From: Salinivirgaceae bacterium
GTDB lineage: Bacteria > Bacteroidota > Bacteroidia > Bacteroidales > SZUA-534
Reading direction: 5' to 3'
Length of the DNA stretch: 64,000 nucleotides
Assembly: GCA_017474765.1 (NCBI GenBank)
Contig: JAFVGW010000004.1
Coordinates: 1 to 64,000, forward strand
Under the pieces are notes generated by a model, which had not been told where the DNA came from, made no database searches, and saw only the letters and a program-made list of their open reading frames with translations. The position numbers and the translations under genes are program-made. Shown here piece by piece: positions 39,480 to 48,434 of the stretch. Position 1 is the stretch's first letter; the number at the start of each line of letters is the position of its first letter.

Positions 39480-41793
39480 ATGAAAAGTTACCTGAAATTC
39501 CTATCGCGCAACAAGTCGTACACGGCAATCGAGGCCTTGGGGCTTGTTGTGAGTCTGGCGTTTGTGATAGTCATTTCGTGCTACACCTGGCAGCAGTTTG
39601 CCGTCACGCGCGAGGCCAACGACTACCAACGGCTCTACTCGCTCAACGTTGGCCGCGAGGACTTGAACCCATTTAATGGCGAGGTGGCCATTGTGCTCGA
39701 CCGCGTGCCCGATGTTGAGGCGGCTGGCAGAATCGGTTGCCGCGGAGCGGAAGTTGAGTATGACGGGGAAAAGGTTATCGGCTATCCAGATTTATGCGAG
39801 GTTGACCCCGTTATTTTCGACTTTTTCCCCGTCGAGTTCGTTTCAGGTACGAAAGACGTTCTTAACGACCGCAACCAAGTGCTTCTCGATGAGGCGTTTG
39901 CAAGAAAAATATCGCCCAATATCGACCCTGTTGGAAGAACCATTATTGTCACACAGGACACCTGCACCATTGGCGGCATTATCCGCTTTGGCAAGCGTTC
40001 AATTCTGCGCCGAAACGACATTTACAGAGCCCTTGCGGGACCCGATATCAACAACTCTGACGGCCAGGCTTACTGGCTCGACCTTGCCCTAATCCGCTTT
40101 CGCGAAGGCGCCGACCACGAGGCCGTCCGAACGCTGATTGACACCGTTGTGCGGCGCGAATTGGCTTGGAGCCAGCAGAGTTGGCGGTATTCCGATTTTC
40201 GGCTGACAATGCCTTTCAAAGAAATCTATTTTTCGCCGCGAAACCGCTGCAACGCTATCAAGTGGGGCAATCTGACAATGGTTTACGTGCTGATAGCCGT
40301 CGGAATCCTTCTGCTGGTGTCGGCGCTTTTCAACTACATAAATCTGAGCGTGGCGCTCGCAGGCAAACGGGCCAAGGAGATGGCCATACGCCTGGCTTTG
40401 GGCGAGCAGCGCGGTGCGGTCTTCCGCCGATATATTGTTGAGGCAGTGCTGTTTACCAGCGCGTGCGTTGTGTTGGCCGCAGTGCTTGCCAAGGCGTTTG
40501 TGCCAGTCTTCAACCGATATGCGGCGGGCGAAATCGGGCTCGACATTGCCTTCTCGCCAGCCTACATTGCGCTCTACATTGCGCTTGCGCTGATTGTCGG
40601 ACTCGTGTCGGGCGCCATTCCTGCTGCTATCACGCTGAGTTACAATCCTGTAGCCGTCATAAAAGGCGAGCAGCGCCGCCAGACGAAAACCGTTTTCTCA
40701 CGCGTTTTCATTGTCATTCAGAACATTATCACCGTTGCGCTCATATCACTTGCCGTGATAATGGAGTTGCAGTACAAACATTTGCAGAATATGCCGCTTG
40801 GCGCCGATGTCAACGGGCTTTATTTCATTTCGTGCCAAACAGTTGGCTACGACCAGCTTGCCGCCAAGCCATACGTCGACAAGATTGCATACTCGACAAG
40901 TTATCCAGGGCGCAGGTATATGCAGACCACCCATCACCGACGACGGCCAAAAAATTGATGTTGGGTCGTTTGTGTGCGAAAAAGACGCCTTCGATATGTT
41001 CCATTTCGGCATTGTGCGCGATTTTCAGGTGCCTGGTGGAATCGGTGTGTGGCTCACCGAGTCGGCGGCGCGTGTTTTCGAACTCGACTACGATAATCCG
41101 ACAATGCCGCGAAACCTGCCCAAATACTGGAGCAACGATGTCCAGGTTGCGGGAGTCATTAACGACTATGCCGTGGCCGACCCGTCGAAAGTGGCTGGTA
41201 ATCAGGTTGGGCTGATACTGGTGGCTGGCAGATACAGCAATCAGCCGTCTGTCATACTTAAACTGAATCGGTTCGATGCCGAGGTGCGCGCTGATTTACA
41301 GAAAGTTGCCGAAGAGGTGAGCCTTCAGCAGACTGGCGACTACAGCATTGCCGATATGTTCGGCTACGTTCCCGAACTGATTGAGCGCGATATGATAGCA
41401 ACCCGCAATTTTGTCAGCCTGATAGAGTTGTTTATGCTGCTTGCCACGCTCATATCGCTTTTGGGCCTGGTGGCGATGAGCGCCTACTACGTCGGTCTGC
41501 AGACGCGCAACATTGCCGTGCGCAAGGTTTTCGGCGGCACCGTGGCAACCGAGGCGCACCGCGCAGTGCGTGAGTATATGGTGCTTGTCGGCATAGCCAT
41601 TCTGATTGGCATTCCAATTGCTATCGTGCTCGCTCAAAGGTATTTAATGCAGTTCTACTACCGTATCGACGGCTACGGCTGGGTTTTCGCCGTGGCAGCC
41701 GTCATAGCCCTTGCAATATCGTTCCTTGCCGTTCTCTCGCAAACACTGAAGGCTGCAAAGGCCAACCCTGCGGTGGAGTTGAAGAAGGAGTGA
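39480..41793 (+). pseudogene. FtsX/MacB-type ABC permease, frameshifted
   Basis: The first frame (39480 to about 40908) encodes an N-terminal span, a MacB-like outer domain (about 45-260) and three spans of the first FtsX domain (VYVLIAVGILLLVSALFNYI; RAKEMAIRLALGEQRGAVF). It then runs out of frame to a stop at 40956. The rest is in the +1 frame from GAGICRPPITDDGQ and ends with the second FtsX domain (LFMLLATLISLLGLVAMSAY; NIAVRKVFGG) at 41793. One extra base in the GGG of TATCCAGGGCGCAGG near 40910 accounts for it. The whole would be about 770 residues. It may be a pseudogene or a sequence error. Confidence 0.8.
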
Positions 41794-41795
41794 GA

Positions 41796-41950
41796 AAAGG
41801 GTTAGAGGTTAAGGGTTTAGAAGTTTAGATAAGTTGAGAAGGTTTAGGTAACAAAAAACTAAACTTTCTCAACCTTCTCAACAGCGAAGCGCTAAACCTT
41901 TACCAACACCTAACGCCCAACACCCAGCACCCAACACCGATAACTTAAAC
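41796..41950. repeat. Intergenic hairpin repeat after the permease gene
   Basis: This is a second copy of the element at 39338 with the same arms and the same AACAGCGAAGCG motif. It differs at a few bases (GATAAG for GAAAAG, GGTAAC for GGCAAC). Confidence 0.7.
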
Positions 41951-41965
41951 CCTAACCGAGCGAAG

Positions 41966-42083
41966 TTGGAAAAACGGACAAAAGTTCCATAGATATTATT
42001 GGAAAAACGGACAAAAATCCATATTTTCTTATTGGAAAAACGGACAAAACTGCTTATTTTTGTATTAGAAAAGTGGATGATAA
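41966..42083 (+). repeat. 33-bp-period array upstream of a DUF4143 ATPase gene
   Basis: Units start at 41966, 41999, 42032 and, degenerate, 42065, exactly 33 bp apart. Each unit opens with TTGGAAAAACGGACAAAA, then about 15 variable bases. Only the third unit has an exact Bacteroidota -7 box (TATTTTTG, 42055-42062), with TTG 20 bases upstream inside the repeat. The array thus overlaps the promoter. A similarly spaced array precedes the other DUF4143 gene. Confidence 0.75.
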
Positions 42084-42084
42084 T

Positions 42085-43434
42085 ATGTTATATCGTAAGA
42101 TTTATAAAGAGATAGAGTCTTTTTATGCAAACAACAAAAAAGAAGCGCTTTTGCTGACAGGTGCTCGGCAGGTTGGAAAATCGTTCGTGATTCGTGAGTT
42201 CGGGAAAAAACATTTCGAGAGTTTTGTCGAAATCAATTTTTTGGAGAACACCGACGCTGCAACAGTCTTTTTGGGCGCTCAGGATGCTCAGGATATACTG
42301 TTGAGGCTTTCGGTGCTTGCCAACAAACCAATGCCGAAAGGGAAAACTCTGATTTTTCTTGACGAGGTGCAGTGTGTGCCCGATGTGCTGACTGTCATTA
42401 AATTCCTGGTTGAGGAAGGCGGTTATCGATATGCTCTAAACGGTTCATTGTTAGGCGTAGAACTGCGCAACATACGCTCGATGCCCGTTGGATTCCTGAC
42501 TGTCAAAGAGATGTATCCGCTTGATTTGGAAGAGTTTTTCGTAGCTTGCGGTGTGCAGTCCCGCGTTTTCGATGCGTTAGCCGACAGTTTCAACCAGTTA
42601 ATGCCCGTCGATTCGGTTGTGCACCAGAAACTTATGCAACTTTTCAGGCTTTATATGATTGTTGGCGGAATGCCAGCCGCAGTGCAAACCTATATCGATA
42701 CTAATAATATGCGCGATGTGCTGGCCGTGCAGAAATCGATTCTACAGATGTATCGTGCCGACATAAGTCAGTATGACATTGATAATAAACTGTATATCGA
42801 AGATATTTTTGATTTGATTCCGTCGGAACTGAATGCTCAGAACAAGCGGTTCATTCTTAAAAAACTTAACGAGAACCTGAAATTCAATCGTTACGAGGAC
42901 AGTTTCATTTGGTTGCGCGAGGCAGGCGTGGCTCTGCCAGTTTACAATGTTGAGGCACCAACCGCGCCGTTGGAACTTGCCAAACAGCGGAATTTGTTCA
43001 AACTGTTTTCGAATGATGTCGGGCTACTTGCAAGTCAGTACGCTGATGGTATTCAGTTGCGCATACTCAACGGTGATGATGACATAAATTTTGGGGCGAT
43101 ATACGAAAATGTTGTGGCACAAGAATTTAAATCGCACGGTTTCAAATTGTATTATTTCAATAGCAAGAAACAAGGTGAGGTTGATTTCGTTTTCAGCATT
43201 GATGGCGATGTTGTGCCAGTTGAGGTGAAATCGGGCAAAACATACGCGCGACATAATGCCTTGAAGAACGTGATGGAGAGCGATATTTACAATATTAAGC
43301 GAGCCTACGTATTGTGCAACAATAACTTACGCGTAAACGGCAACGTCGTTTATCTACCCATTTATATGGCAATGTTCATTAAAAAATCTGTTATGCCCAA
43401 TCTCACCTACAAGGTTGATTTAGAAGGGTTGTAA
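42085..43434 (+). CDS. AAA ATPase with DUF4143 domain (AAA_14), copy 1
   Basis: I choose the ATG at 42085 (449 residues) over a GTG at 42073. The N-terminal ATPase has Walker A GARQVGKS (about 26-33) and Walker B LIFLDEVQCV. A GSLLGVELR sensor region follows, then FLTVKEMYPLDLEEFF, which is diagnostic of this family. The C-terminal DUF4143 part has a restriction-nuclease-like core (EVDFVFSIDGDVVPVEVKSG with the D/E-x-K pattern). Members are common accessory genes in Bacteroidota and archaea with unproven roles. It stands alone behind the 33-bp array. Confidence 0.88.
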   Translation: MLYRKIYKEIESFYANNKKEALLLTGARQVGKSFVIREFGKKHFESFVEINFLENTDAATVFLGAQDAQDILLRLSVLANKPMPKGKTLIFLDEVQCVPDVLTVIKFLVEEGGYRYALNGSLLGVELRNIRSMPVGFLTVKEMYPLDLEEFFVACGVQSRVFDALADSFNQLMPVDSVVHQKLMQLFRLYMIVGGMPAAVQTYIDTNNMRDVLAVQKSILQMYRADISQYDIDNKLYIEDIFDLIPSELNAQNKRFILKKLNENLKFNRYEDSFIWLREAGVALPVYNVEAPTAPLELAKQRNLFKLFSNDVGLLASQYADGIQLRILNGDDDINFGAIYENVVAQEFKSHGFKLYYFNSKKQGEVDFVFSIDGDVVPVEVKSGKTYARHNALKNVMESDIYNIKRAYVLCNNNLRVNGNVVYLPIYMAMFIKKSVMPNLTYKVDLEGL

Positions 43435-43499
43435 GGTGGAAGTCAGCCCGTGGCTATTGCTCACGACTTTGCTGTAAATTGGTAAATCGGAGATTTGAG

Positions 43500-43592
43500 G
43501 TTGAGAAAATTTAGAAACGCTCTCTCAACCTTCTAAACTCTAAACAGCGAAGCGACTTACCCCTAAACCCTTACCAACACCAAACGCCAAAA
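43500..43592. repeat. Intergenic AGCGAAGCG repeat after the DUF4143 gene
   Basis: GTTGAGAAAATTTAG is followed by CTCAACCTTCTAAAC, TCTAAACAGCGAAGCGACTT and an AC-rich tail (CCAACACCAAACGCC). It lies in the 221-base gap before the MG2-like gene. Confidence 0.6.
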
Positions 43593-43655
43593 AAAGTAAT
43601 ATTTTGCCAATCCAATTGTCTCTATTATGAAGTTGTAAACATTAAACTCAAAACA

Positions 43656-45926
43656 ATGAAACGCTTACCAATTTTGACCTTTTTCGCAGCACTTCAATTT
43701 GCGACCGCCGCGGCGCAAACGCAAGATTTCGTCTACATTCTGCCGAGCAAGGAGATTGCCGAAACTGGCGAGGATTTGTGGTTCAAGGCCTATCTGATGG
43801 ACCGTCAGACATTTGCCTTGTCCGACCGAAGCCAAACGCTCTACCTTCAGGTGCGTTCGGCGGCCGACAGCGTTGTCTGGAGCGAGAAATACCCGCTCTT
43901 GGGCGGATGCGGCGACGGTCATATTTATGTTGGCACCGATTGGCCGCAGGGCGAGTATTTTCTGGAAGGCTACACCCGCTCGTCGTTCACCGCCGACACG
44001 GCTCAAGCTCTTCGTCCGCGGCGGATTCGGGTTGTGGAGCGCGTGGCGCAGATGGACGCAATTTCAGCCAAGGCCGTCCGCGACGATTCCGTTCAGCGGC
44101 GCACCGCCACGCACCGTTTCGATTTGTTCCCCGAAGGCGGCAGCCTGATTTATGGCGTCAACTCTGTGGTGGCTTTCAAAGCGACTTATGGCAACGGCTT
44201 TCCCGAAGAAGTTACGGGAAAAGTGCTGGAAGATGACCGCGAAATTACTGAAATTCAATGCTTGCACGATGGTATGGGACAGTTTTCTGTCACGCCGCAA
44301 ATGGGCAGAAAATACAAGGTTGTTCTGTCCGACGGACGAGAATTTGATTTTCCGAAAATCGAGCGCAACGGACTGGCGCTCAAGGTTGTGCGCAACAATC
44401 AAACTGGATTGATGCTGCTGATTTCGGCCCCCGACTCAGCATTGCACCCGTTCAAAATTGTTGCAAAACTGAACGGAATGCCTTGCAGCAGCGCCGAAGG
44501 AACGGTCCGCGGACGGCAGATTGTCAGGCTTCCGCGGAATTTGTTCACGATGCAGGGAATCGCCGAAATAACACTGTTCGACGGTGACCACCCCGTGGCC
44601 GAACGTCTGGTGTACGTGAACCCCGATGCGCGTCTGAACATTGCGGCCACCACGAACGAAGAGCGCTACTTCCGCCGCGACACAGGCACTGTGCGTCTGC
44701 AAGTTACCGATTCGGCTGGCCGCCCAATCCGCGCCGAACTGGCGGTGAGCATTTTCGATAGGGCCTATCTCTATCAGCCTGGCCACGAGAACATTCTGTC
44801 GCACTGCTATCTTTCGGAGCAGATTCGCGGCAACATTTTCAATCCGACTTATTATTTTGATACTCAAAACAATGACCGTCTCGTGGCTCTCGACCTTCTG
44901 CTTCTGACGCAAGGCTGGCGCCGATATGTATGGGACAGCGAGCCGTTAGCAACCCAACCGCTGCTCACCGACGGTGTGAGCGGAACGCTGACAACTCGGC
45001 GCGAAGCTGGCCCTAAAGCGCAGGTTATCAGTGCTTTATCGCCAGACGGCGATTCTTGTACCATACTGACCGATACGCTGGGCAGATTTGAAATTGACCC
45101 GCAACTAATGCGGAGAATGCCAGGGCGTATCTATCTAAAACATTTGTTAACAGATAAATACAAAGCGAAAATTCCGATTATCAATCCATTCGACACAATC
45201 AACGCATATCGGCTCAATTGCCCGCGCTATCTATCTCAAAATCACATTCTTGAGACAGATAACGGCGAGCAGTTTCTTTTCAACGACGACAAGGTGATTC
45301 TTTTGGACGATGTGGTTGTCAAGGCAAAGCGGAGCCCCGTCCAACGCGACAAAGTGACGGGATTTTTGGATAGTCTGGCGAATGTGGTGGAAGGCGGCCC
45401 TGAATGGGTTTGTGTTCATATTCATGAAAAAGATTTTACTAAAAAAATGTATATTCTTAATGATTATTACCCGGGTTTTACAGCACATCCCGAGAACCGA
45501 TATTGTGAAGGGGAAATAGGGAAACCAATTCCTGGTGAGACATATTGGGTGTTAAAGGCCGAACCATTTATTGATAGCAGAGGGCGTGAGGGGCATGTTT
45601 GGTACAACATGATGCAAATTGTTTATCCTAAACGCACATATACTGATGAGCAATTGCTGAAAATGTATCGATTGACGAGAACGCAAGGCTACTACCCCAA
45701 GCGCGAGTTCTACGAGCCCGCCCCACTCGAGCGCTACTCTACATCGCCCGACCCGCGTAATTTGCTGCAATGGCGTCCCGCCGTTGTGACCGACGAGAAT
45801 GGCGTGGCCGAAATCCCCTTCGCCGCTTCCGATGTCAACACTGAGTTTGTCGGCATTGTTGAGGCTATCGACGGCGCAGGGCTGATGGGTTGCCAAACGT
45901 TCACGTTCAGGGTTTTGAAGAAGTGA
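43656..45926 (+). CDS. Secreted MG2-like protein of a Bacteroidota TonB-associated family
   Basis: The 756-residue protein has a signal peptide (KRLPILTFFAALQFATAAA). The N-terminal segment FVYILPSKEIAETGEDLWFK matches the MG2-like domains of alpha-2-macroglobulin-type proteins in Bacteroidota. Several beta-sandwich domains follow. A vestigial plug motif (LLDDVVVKAKRSPVQRDKV, near residue 553) is followed by a C-terminal macroglobulin-like segment (TDENGVAEIPFAASDVNTEF). It has no barrel. It precedes the sigma-54 regulator gene. The role is not known; cell-envelope surface function is likely. Confidence 0.7.
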   Translation: MKRLPILTFFAALQFATAAAQTQDFVYILPSKEIAETGEDLWFKAYLMDRQTFALSDRSQTLYLQVRSAADSVVWSEKYPLLGGCGDGHIYVGTDWPQGEYFLEGYTRSSFTADTAQALRPRRIRVVERVAQMDAISAKAVRDDSVQRRTATHRFDLFPEGGSLIYGVNSVVAFKATYGNGFPEEVTGKVLEDDREITEIQCLHDGMGQFSVTPQMGRKYKVVLSDGREFDFPKIERNGLALKVVRNNQTGLMLLISAPDSALHPFKIVAKLNGMPCSSAEGTVRGRQIVRLPRNLFTMQGIAEITLFDGDHPVAERLVYVNPDARLNIAATTNEERYFRRDTGTVRLQVTDSAGRPIRAELAVSIFDRAYLYQPGHENILSHCYLSEQIRGNIFNPTYYFDTQNNDRLVALDLLLLTQGWRRYVWDSEPLATQPLLTDGVSGTLTTRREAGPKAQVISALSPDGDSCTILTDTLGRFEIDPQLMRRMPGRIYLKHLLTDKYKAKIPIINPFDTINAYRLNCPRYLSQNHILETDNGEQFLFNDDKVILLDDVVVKAKRSPVQRDKVTGFLDSLANVVEGGPEWVCVHIHEKDFTKKMYILNDYYPGFTAHPENRYCEGEIGKPIPGETYWVLKAEPFIDSRGREGHVWYNMMQIVYPKRTYTDEQLLKMYRLTRTQGYYPKREFYEPAPLERYSTSPDPRNLLQWRPAVVTDENGVAEIPFAASDVNTEFVGIVEAIDGAGLMGCQTFTFRVLKK

Positions 45927-45948
45927 TGGAATGGTGAATCGTGGTTTA

Positions 45949-46040
45949 GGCAACAAAAAAACTAAACTTTCTAAACCCTAAACAGCGAAGCGCTAAACCC
46001 TAACCAAGCGAAGCGACTAAACCTTCTAAACCGTCTAAAC
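45949..46040. repeat. Intergenic AGCGAAGCG repeat before the sigma-54 regulator
   Basis: CTAAACTTTCTAAACCC is followed by two AAGCGAAGCG/CAGCGAAGCG motifs and an AAACCGTCTAAACC tail. A candidate -7 box TATATTTG lies just after it at 46052-46059, 55 bases before the regulator's ATG. Confidence 0.55.
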
Positions 46041-46113
46041 CTTAAAAACAATATATTTGTGAGCAGAAATTAACGCACGATTTTGTGCGCAACTATCACT
46101 AATACCGATATTT

Positions 46114-47493
46114 ATGGCTTCCAAAACAGGAAAAATTCTTGTTGTTGACGACAACGCGAGCATTCGGCAGACGCTGAAACTGCTTCTGCCACTGCATTTT
46201 GCGCAGGTTGAGACACTTCCGTCGCCTTCGACGCTCATTGCCACCATAGGCACATTCAAGCCCGACGTGGTGCTGCTCGATATGAATTTCAAAACCGAGG
46301 TGAACACAGGAAACGAAGGCCTGTACTGGACTCGCGAGTTAAAAGAGATTGCGCCGCAAATCGAGATTGTGCTTTTCACGGCCTACGCCGACATTGAACT
46401 GGCGGTGGAAGGAATGAAGCGCGGCGCGTTCGATTTCATTGTGAAGCCGTGGGACAACGCCAAACTGGTCTCGGTGCTGACGGCGGCCTGCAACAAGGCG
46501 GCGCAGAACGCTGGCGGCGGCTCGTCGCGCCAAGCGAAAAAAGCACCCGCCGAAGCCCGTGCGGCAAAGGCTGGCGGCGATATGTTCTGGGGAACAAGTC
46601 CCGCAATGGAACAAATCCGACGCACCGTTGAGAAGATTGCGCCGACCGACGCCACCGTGCTCATTACGGGCGAGAACGGTACGGGTAAAGACGTAATGGC
46701 TAGGCAGATACACGCCTTGAGCGCTCGCGCCGACAAGCCAATGGTGGCTGTTGACGCGGGGGCCATTCCCGAGACGCTGTTCGAGAGCGAACTGTTCGGC
46801 CACGTGAAAGGCGCCTTCACCGACGCCCACACCGACCACGAAGGCCGCTTTGAGCAGGCCAACGGCGGCACGCTCTTCCTTGACGAGGTGGGCAATCTGC
46901 CGCTTCACCTTCAGGCTAAACTGCTGAGAGCCATACAGTCGCGCAGCATTGTGCGGGTGGGCGGAACGCAGCCTGTGGCCGTCGATATTCGCCTAATCTG
47001 CGCCACCAATATGAACCTTGAGCAATTGGTGGCCGAAGGGCATTTCCGCGAGGACCTTTACTACCGCATAAACACCGTGCACATTGAGTTGCCGCCACTG
47101 CGAAACCGCGCGTCCGACATTATTCCGCTGGCCGAGCGTTTTCTGGCCGACAATGCCGTCAAGTACCACCGACCGCTCACGGGTATCGACGAGAGCGCGC
47201 GGCAAATGCTCACCAACCACCGTTGGAACGGCAACATTCGCGAGTTGCAGAACTGCATTGAAAAGGCGGTGATTATGTCGGAAGGCACAACGCTGACTGG
47301 CAGCGATTTGCAACTGAACGTATCGCAGCGCACCGAAGAAATCCACTTGACAGGCCGCTACGACGAGGAAGACGAGGAACAACTTGTCCGTCAGGCTGTT
47401 AACCAATGCCGCGGCAATGTTTCGGCGGCAGCCAAAATGCTCAACGTGAGCCGCCCGACTCTCTACGCCAAAATGAAAAAATACGGATTATGA
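46114..47493 (+). CDS. Sigma-54-dependent response regulator (NtrC family)
   Basis: The 459-residue protein activates sigma-54 RNA polymerase from distant sites. It has a receiver (VVDDNAS; phospho-acceptor Asp56 in VLLDMNF), an AAA+ domain with Walker A GENGTGKD (186-193) and Walker B TLFLDEVGNL, and a C-terminal Fis-type HTH (CRGNVSAAAKMLNVSRPTLY). The sigma-54-contact loop is GAFTDA (233-238), a natural variant of GAFTGA. It overlaps the kinase gene by four bases. Sites A, B and C (20.9, 30.3 and 37.0 kb) are its likely targets; this is inference from co-location. Confidence 0.94.
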   Translation: MASKTGKILVVDDNASIRQTLKLLLPLHFAQVETLPSPSTLIATIGTFKPDVVLLDMNFKTEVNTGNEGLYWTRELKEIAPQIEIVLFTAYADIELAVEGMKRGAFDFIVKPWDNAKLVSVLTAACNKAAQNAGGGSSRQAKKAPAEARAAKAGGDMFWGTSPAMEQIRRTVEKIAPTDATVLITGENGTGKDVMARQIHALSARADKPMVAVDAGAIPETLFESELFGHVKGAFTDAHTDHEGRFEQANGGTLFLDEVGNLPLHLQAKLLRAIQSRSIVRVGGTQPVAVDIRLICATNMNLEQLVAEGHFREDLYYRINTVHIELPPLRNRASDIIPLAERFLADNAVKYHRPLTGIDESARQMLTNHRWNGNIRELQNCIEKAVIMSEGTTLTGSDLQLNVSQRTEEIHLTGRYDEEDEEQLVRQAVNQCRGNVSAAAKMLNVSRPTLYAKMKKYGL

Positions 47494-48365
47494 GTTGGTC
47501 TCTGATTCTGCTGATAACACTGACTTCCACAGTTTTAGCAATTGTCGCGACAGCGCTCATTGTGTACCGTCACCTTGTGAACAAGGTCACCTATATGATG
47601 GACTCGCTCGAAGACGGCGAACTGAACTTCCGCTTTGTCGAGAACAGCCGCTTCAACCGCGCACTGAACCGCATCCGCTACATCTACGAGCAGCAGCGGC
47701 AGCAGTACGAACAGGATTCGTGGACGAAACTCATCCGCGTGCTCACCCACGAGATTATGAACACCGTGGCGCCCATTGCATCGTTGAGCGACGCGCTGTC
47801 GAAATCGGTTGACGAGAACGGCAATTCTGAAATGGACATAAAAGCAGGATTATCAATCATTTCCGACTCGTCGAACAACCTGATAAAATTTGTGCAGACT
47901 TACCGCCAGTTGAGCGGTGTGGCGCGGCCAGTGCGAAAATCGCTCAATCTGAAAGAACTGATTGATAAGATTATAACGCTTGAAAGCGAACAAATTGCGA
48001 ACCATAACGCGCGCTGCACCTACTCAACCGAAAACATCGACCTGCTCATTTACGCCGACGAAGGCCAACTGTCGCAAATCATTATCAATCTGATAAAAAA
48101 CGCGCTTCAGGCAAATGCTTCGCTGATTACCATCACATCGGGCAACGGCAACAACGACGAAGTTTGGCTGCGCGTGGCGAACAACGGCGACCCCATTACG
48201 CTAAGCAATCAAGAGCAGATTTTCATTCCGTTTTTTACCACCAAAGCCGAAGGCAGCGGCATCGGCCTGAGCATCTCGCGCCAGATTCTGCGCCAGCACA
48301 ACGCCACCATCAACCTTTTGAAAAGCGATGACGACGAAACGGTGTTTGAAATGGTTTTTAAATGA
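47490..48365 (+). CDS. Sensor histidine kinase, partner of the sigma-54 regulator
   Basis: I start this at the ATG at 47490 that overlaps the regulator's TGA (291 residues). It has one N-terminal span (SLILLITLTSTVLAIVATAL), a short HAMP/PAS-like linker, the phospho-acceptor His87 in RVLTHEIMNTVAPI, the N-box NLIKNALQAN, and the F and G boxes IFIPFFTTK and GSGIGLSI. There is no large sensory domain, so the signal is likely membrane-associated or internal. Kinases of this short type accompany NtrC regulators next to ABC efflux genes in Bacteroidota. Confidence 0.93.
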   Translation: MSWSLILLITLTSTVLAIVATALIVYRHLVNKVTYMMDSLEDGELNFRFVENSRFNRALNRIRYIYEQQRQQYEQDSWTKLIRVLTHEIMNTVAPIASLSDALSKSVDENGNSEMDIKAGLSIISDSSNNLIKFVQTYRQLSGVARPVRKSLNLKELIDKIITLESEQIANHNARCTYSTENIDLLIYADEGQLSQIIINLIKNALQANASLITITSGNGNNDEVWLRVANNGDPITLSNQEQIFIPFFTTKAEGSGIGLSISRQILRQHNATINLLKSDDDETVFEMVFK

Positions 48366-48434
48366 TATTTACGTGTCACAAATGGAACGCAGCCTTTTAG
48401 GTAAAAAATCATATCTTTATCGCAACTTAAATCA

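Noticed and set aside
40898..40925. Programmed frameshift in the permease gene
   Set aside because: No slippery heptamer and no downstream structure are evident; a one-base change in GGG explains it better.
43470..43500. A fourth enhancer site (TGTAAATTGGTAAA)
   Set aside because: Only one half-site matches, the palindrome is absent and no TGGCAC element follows.
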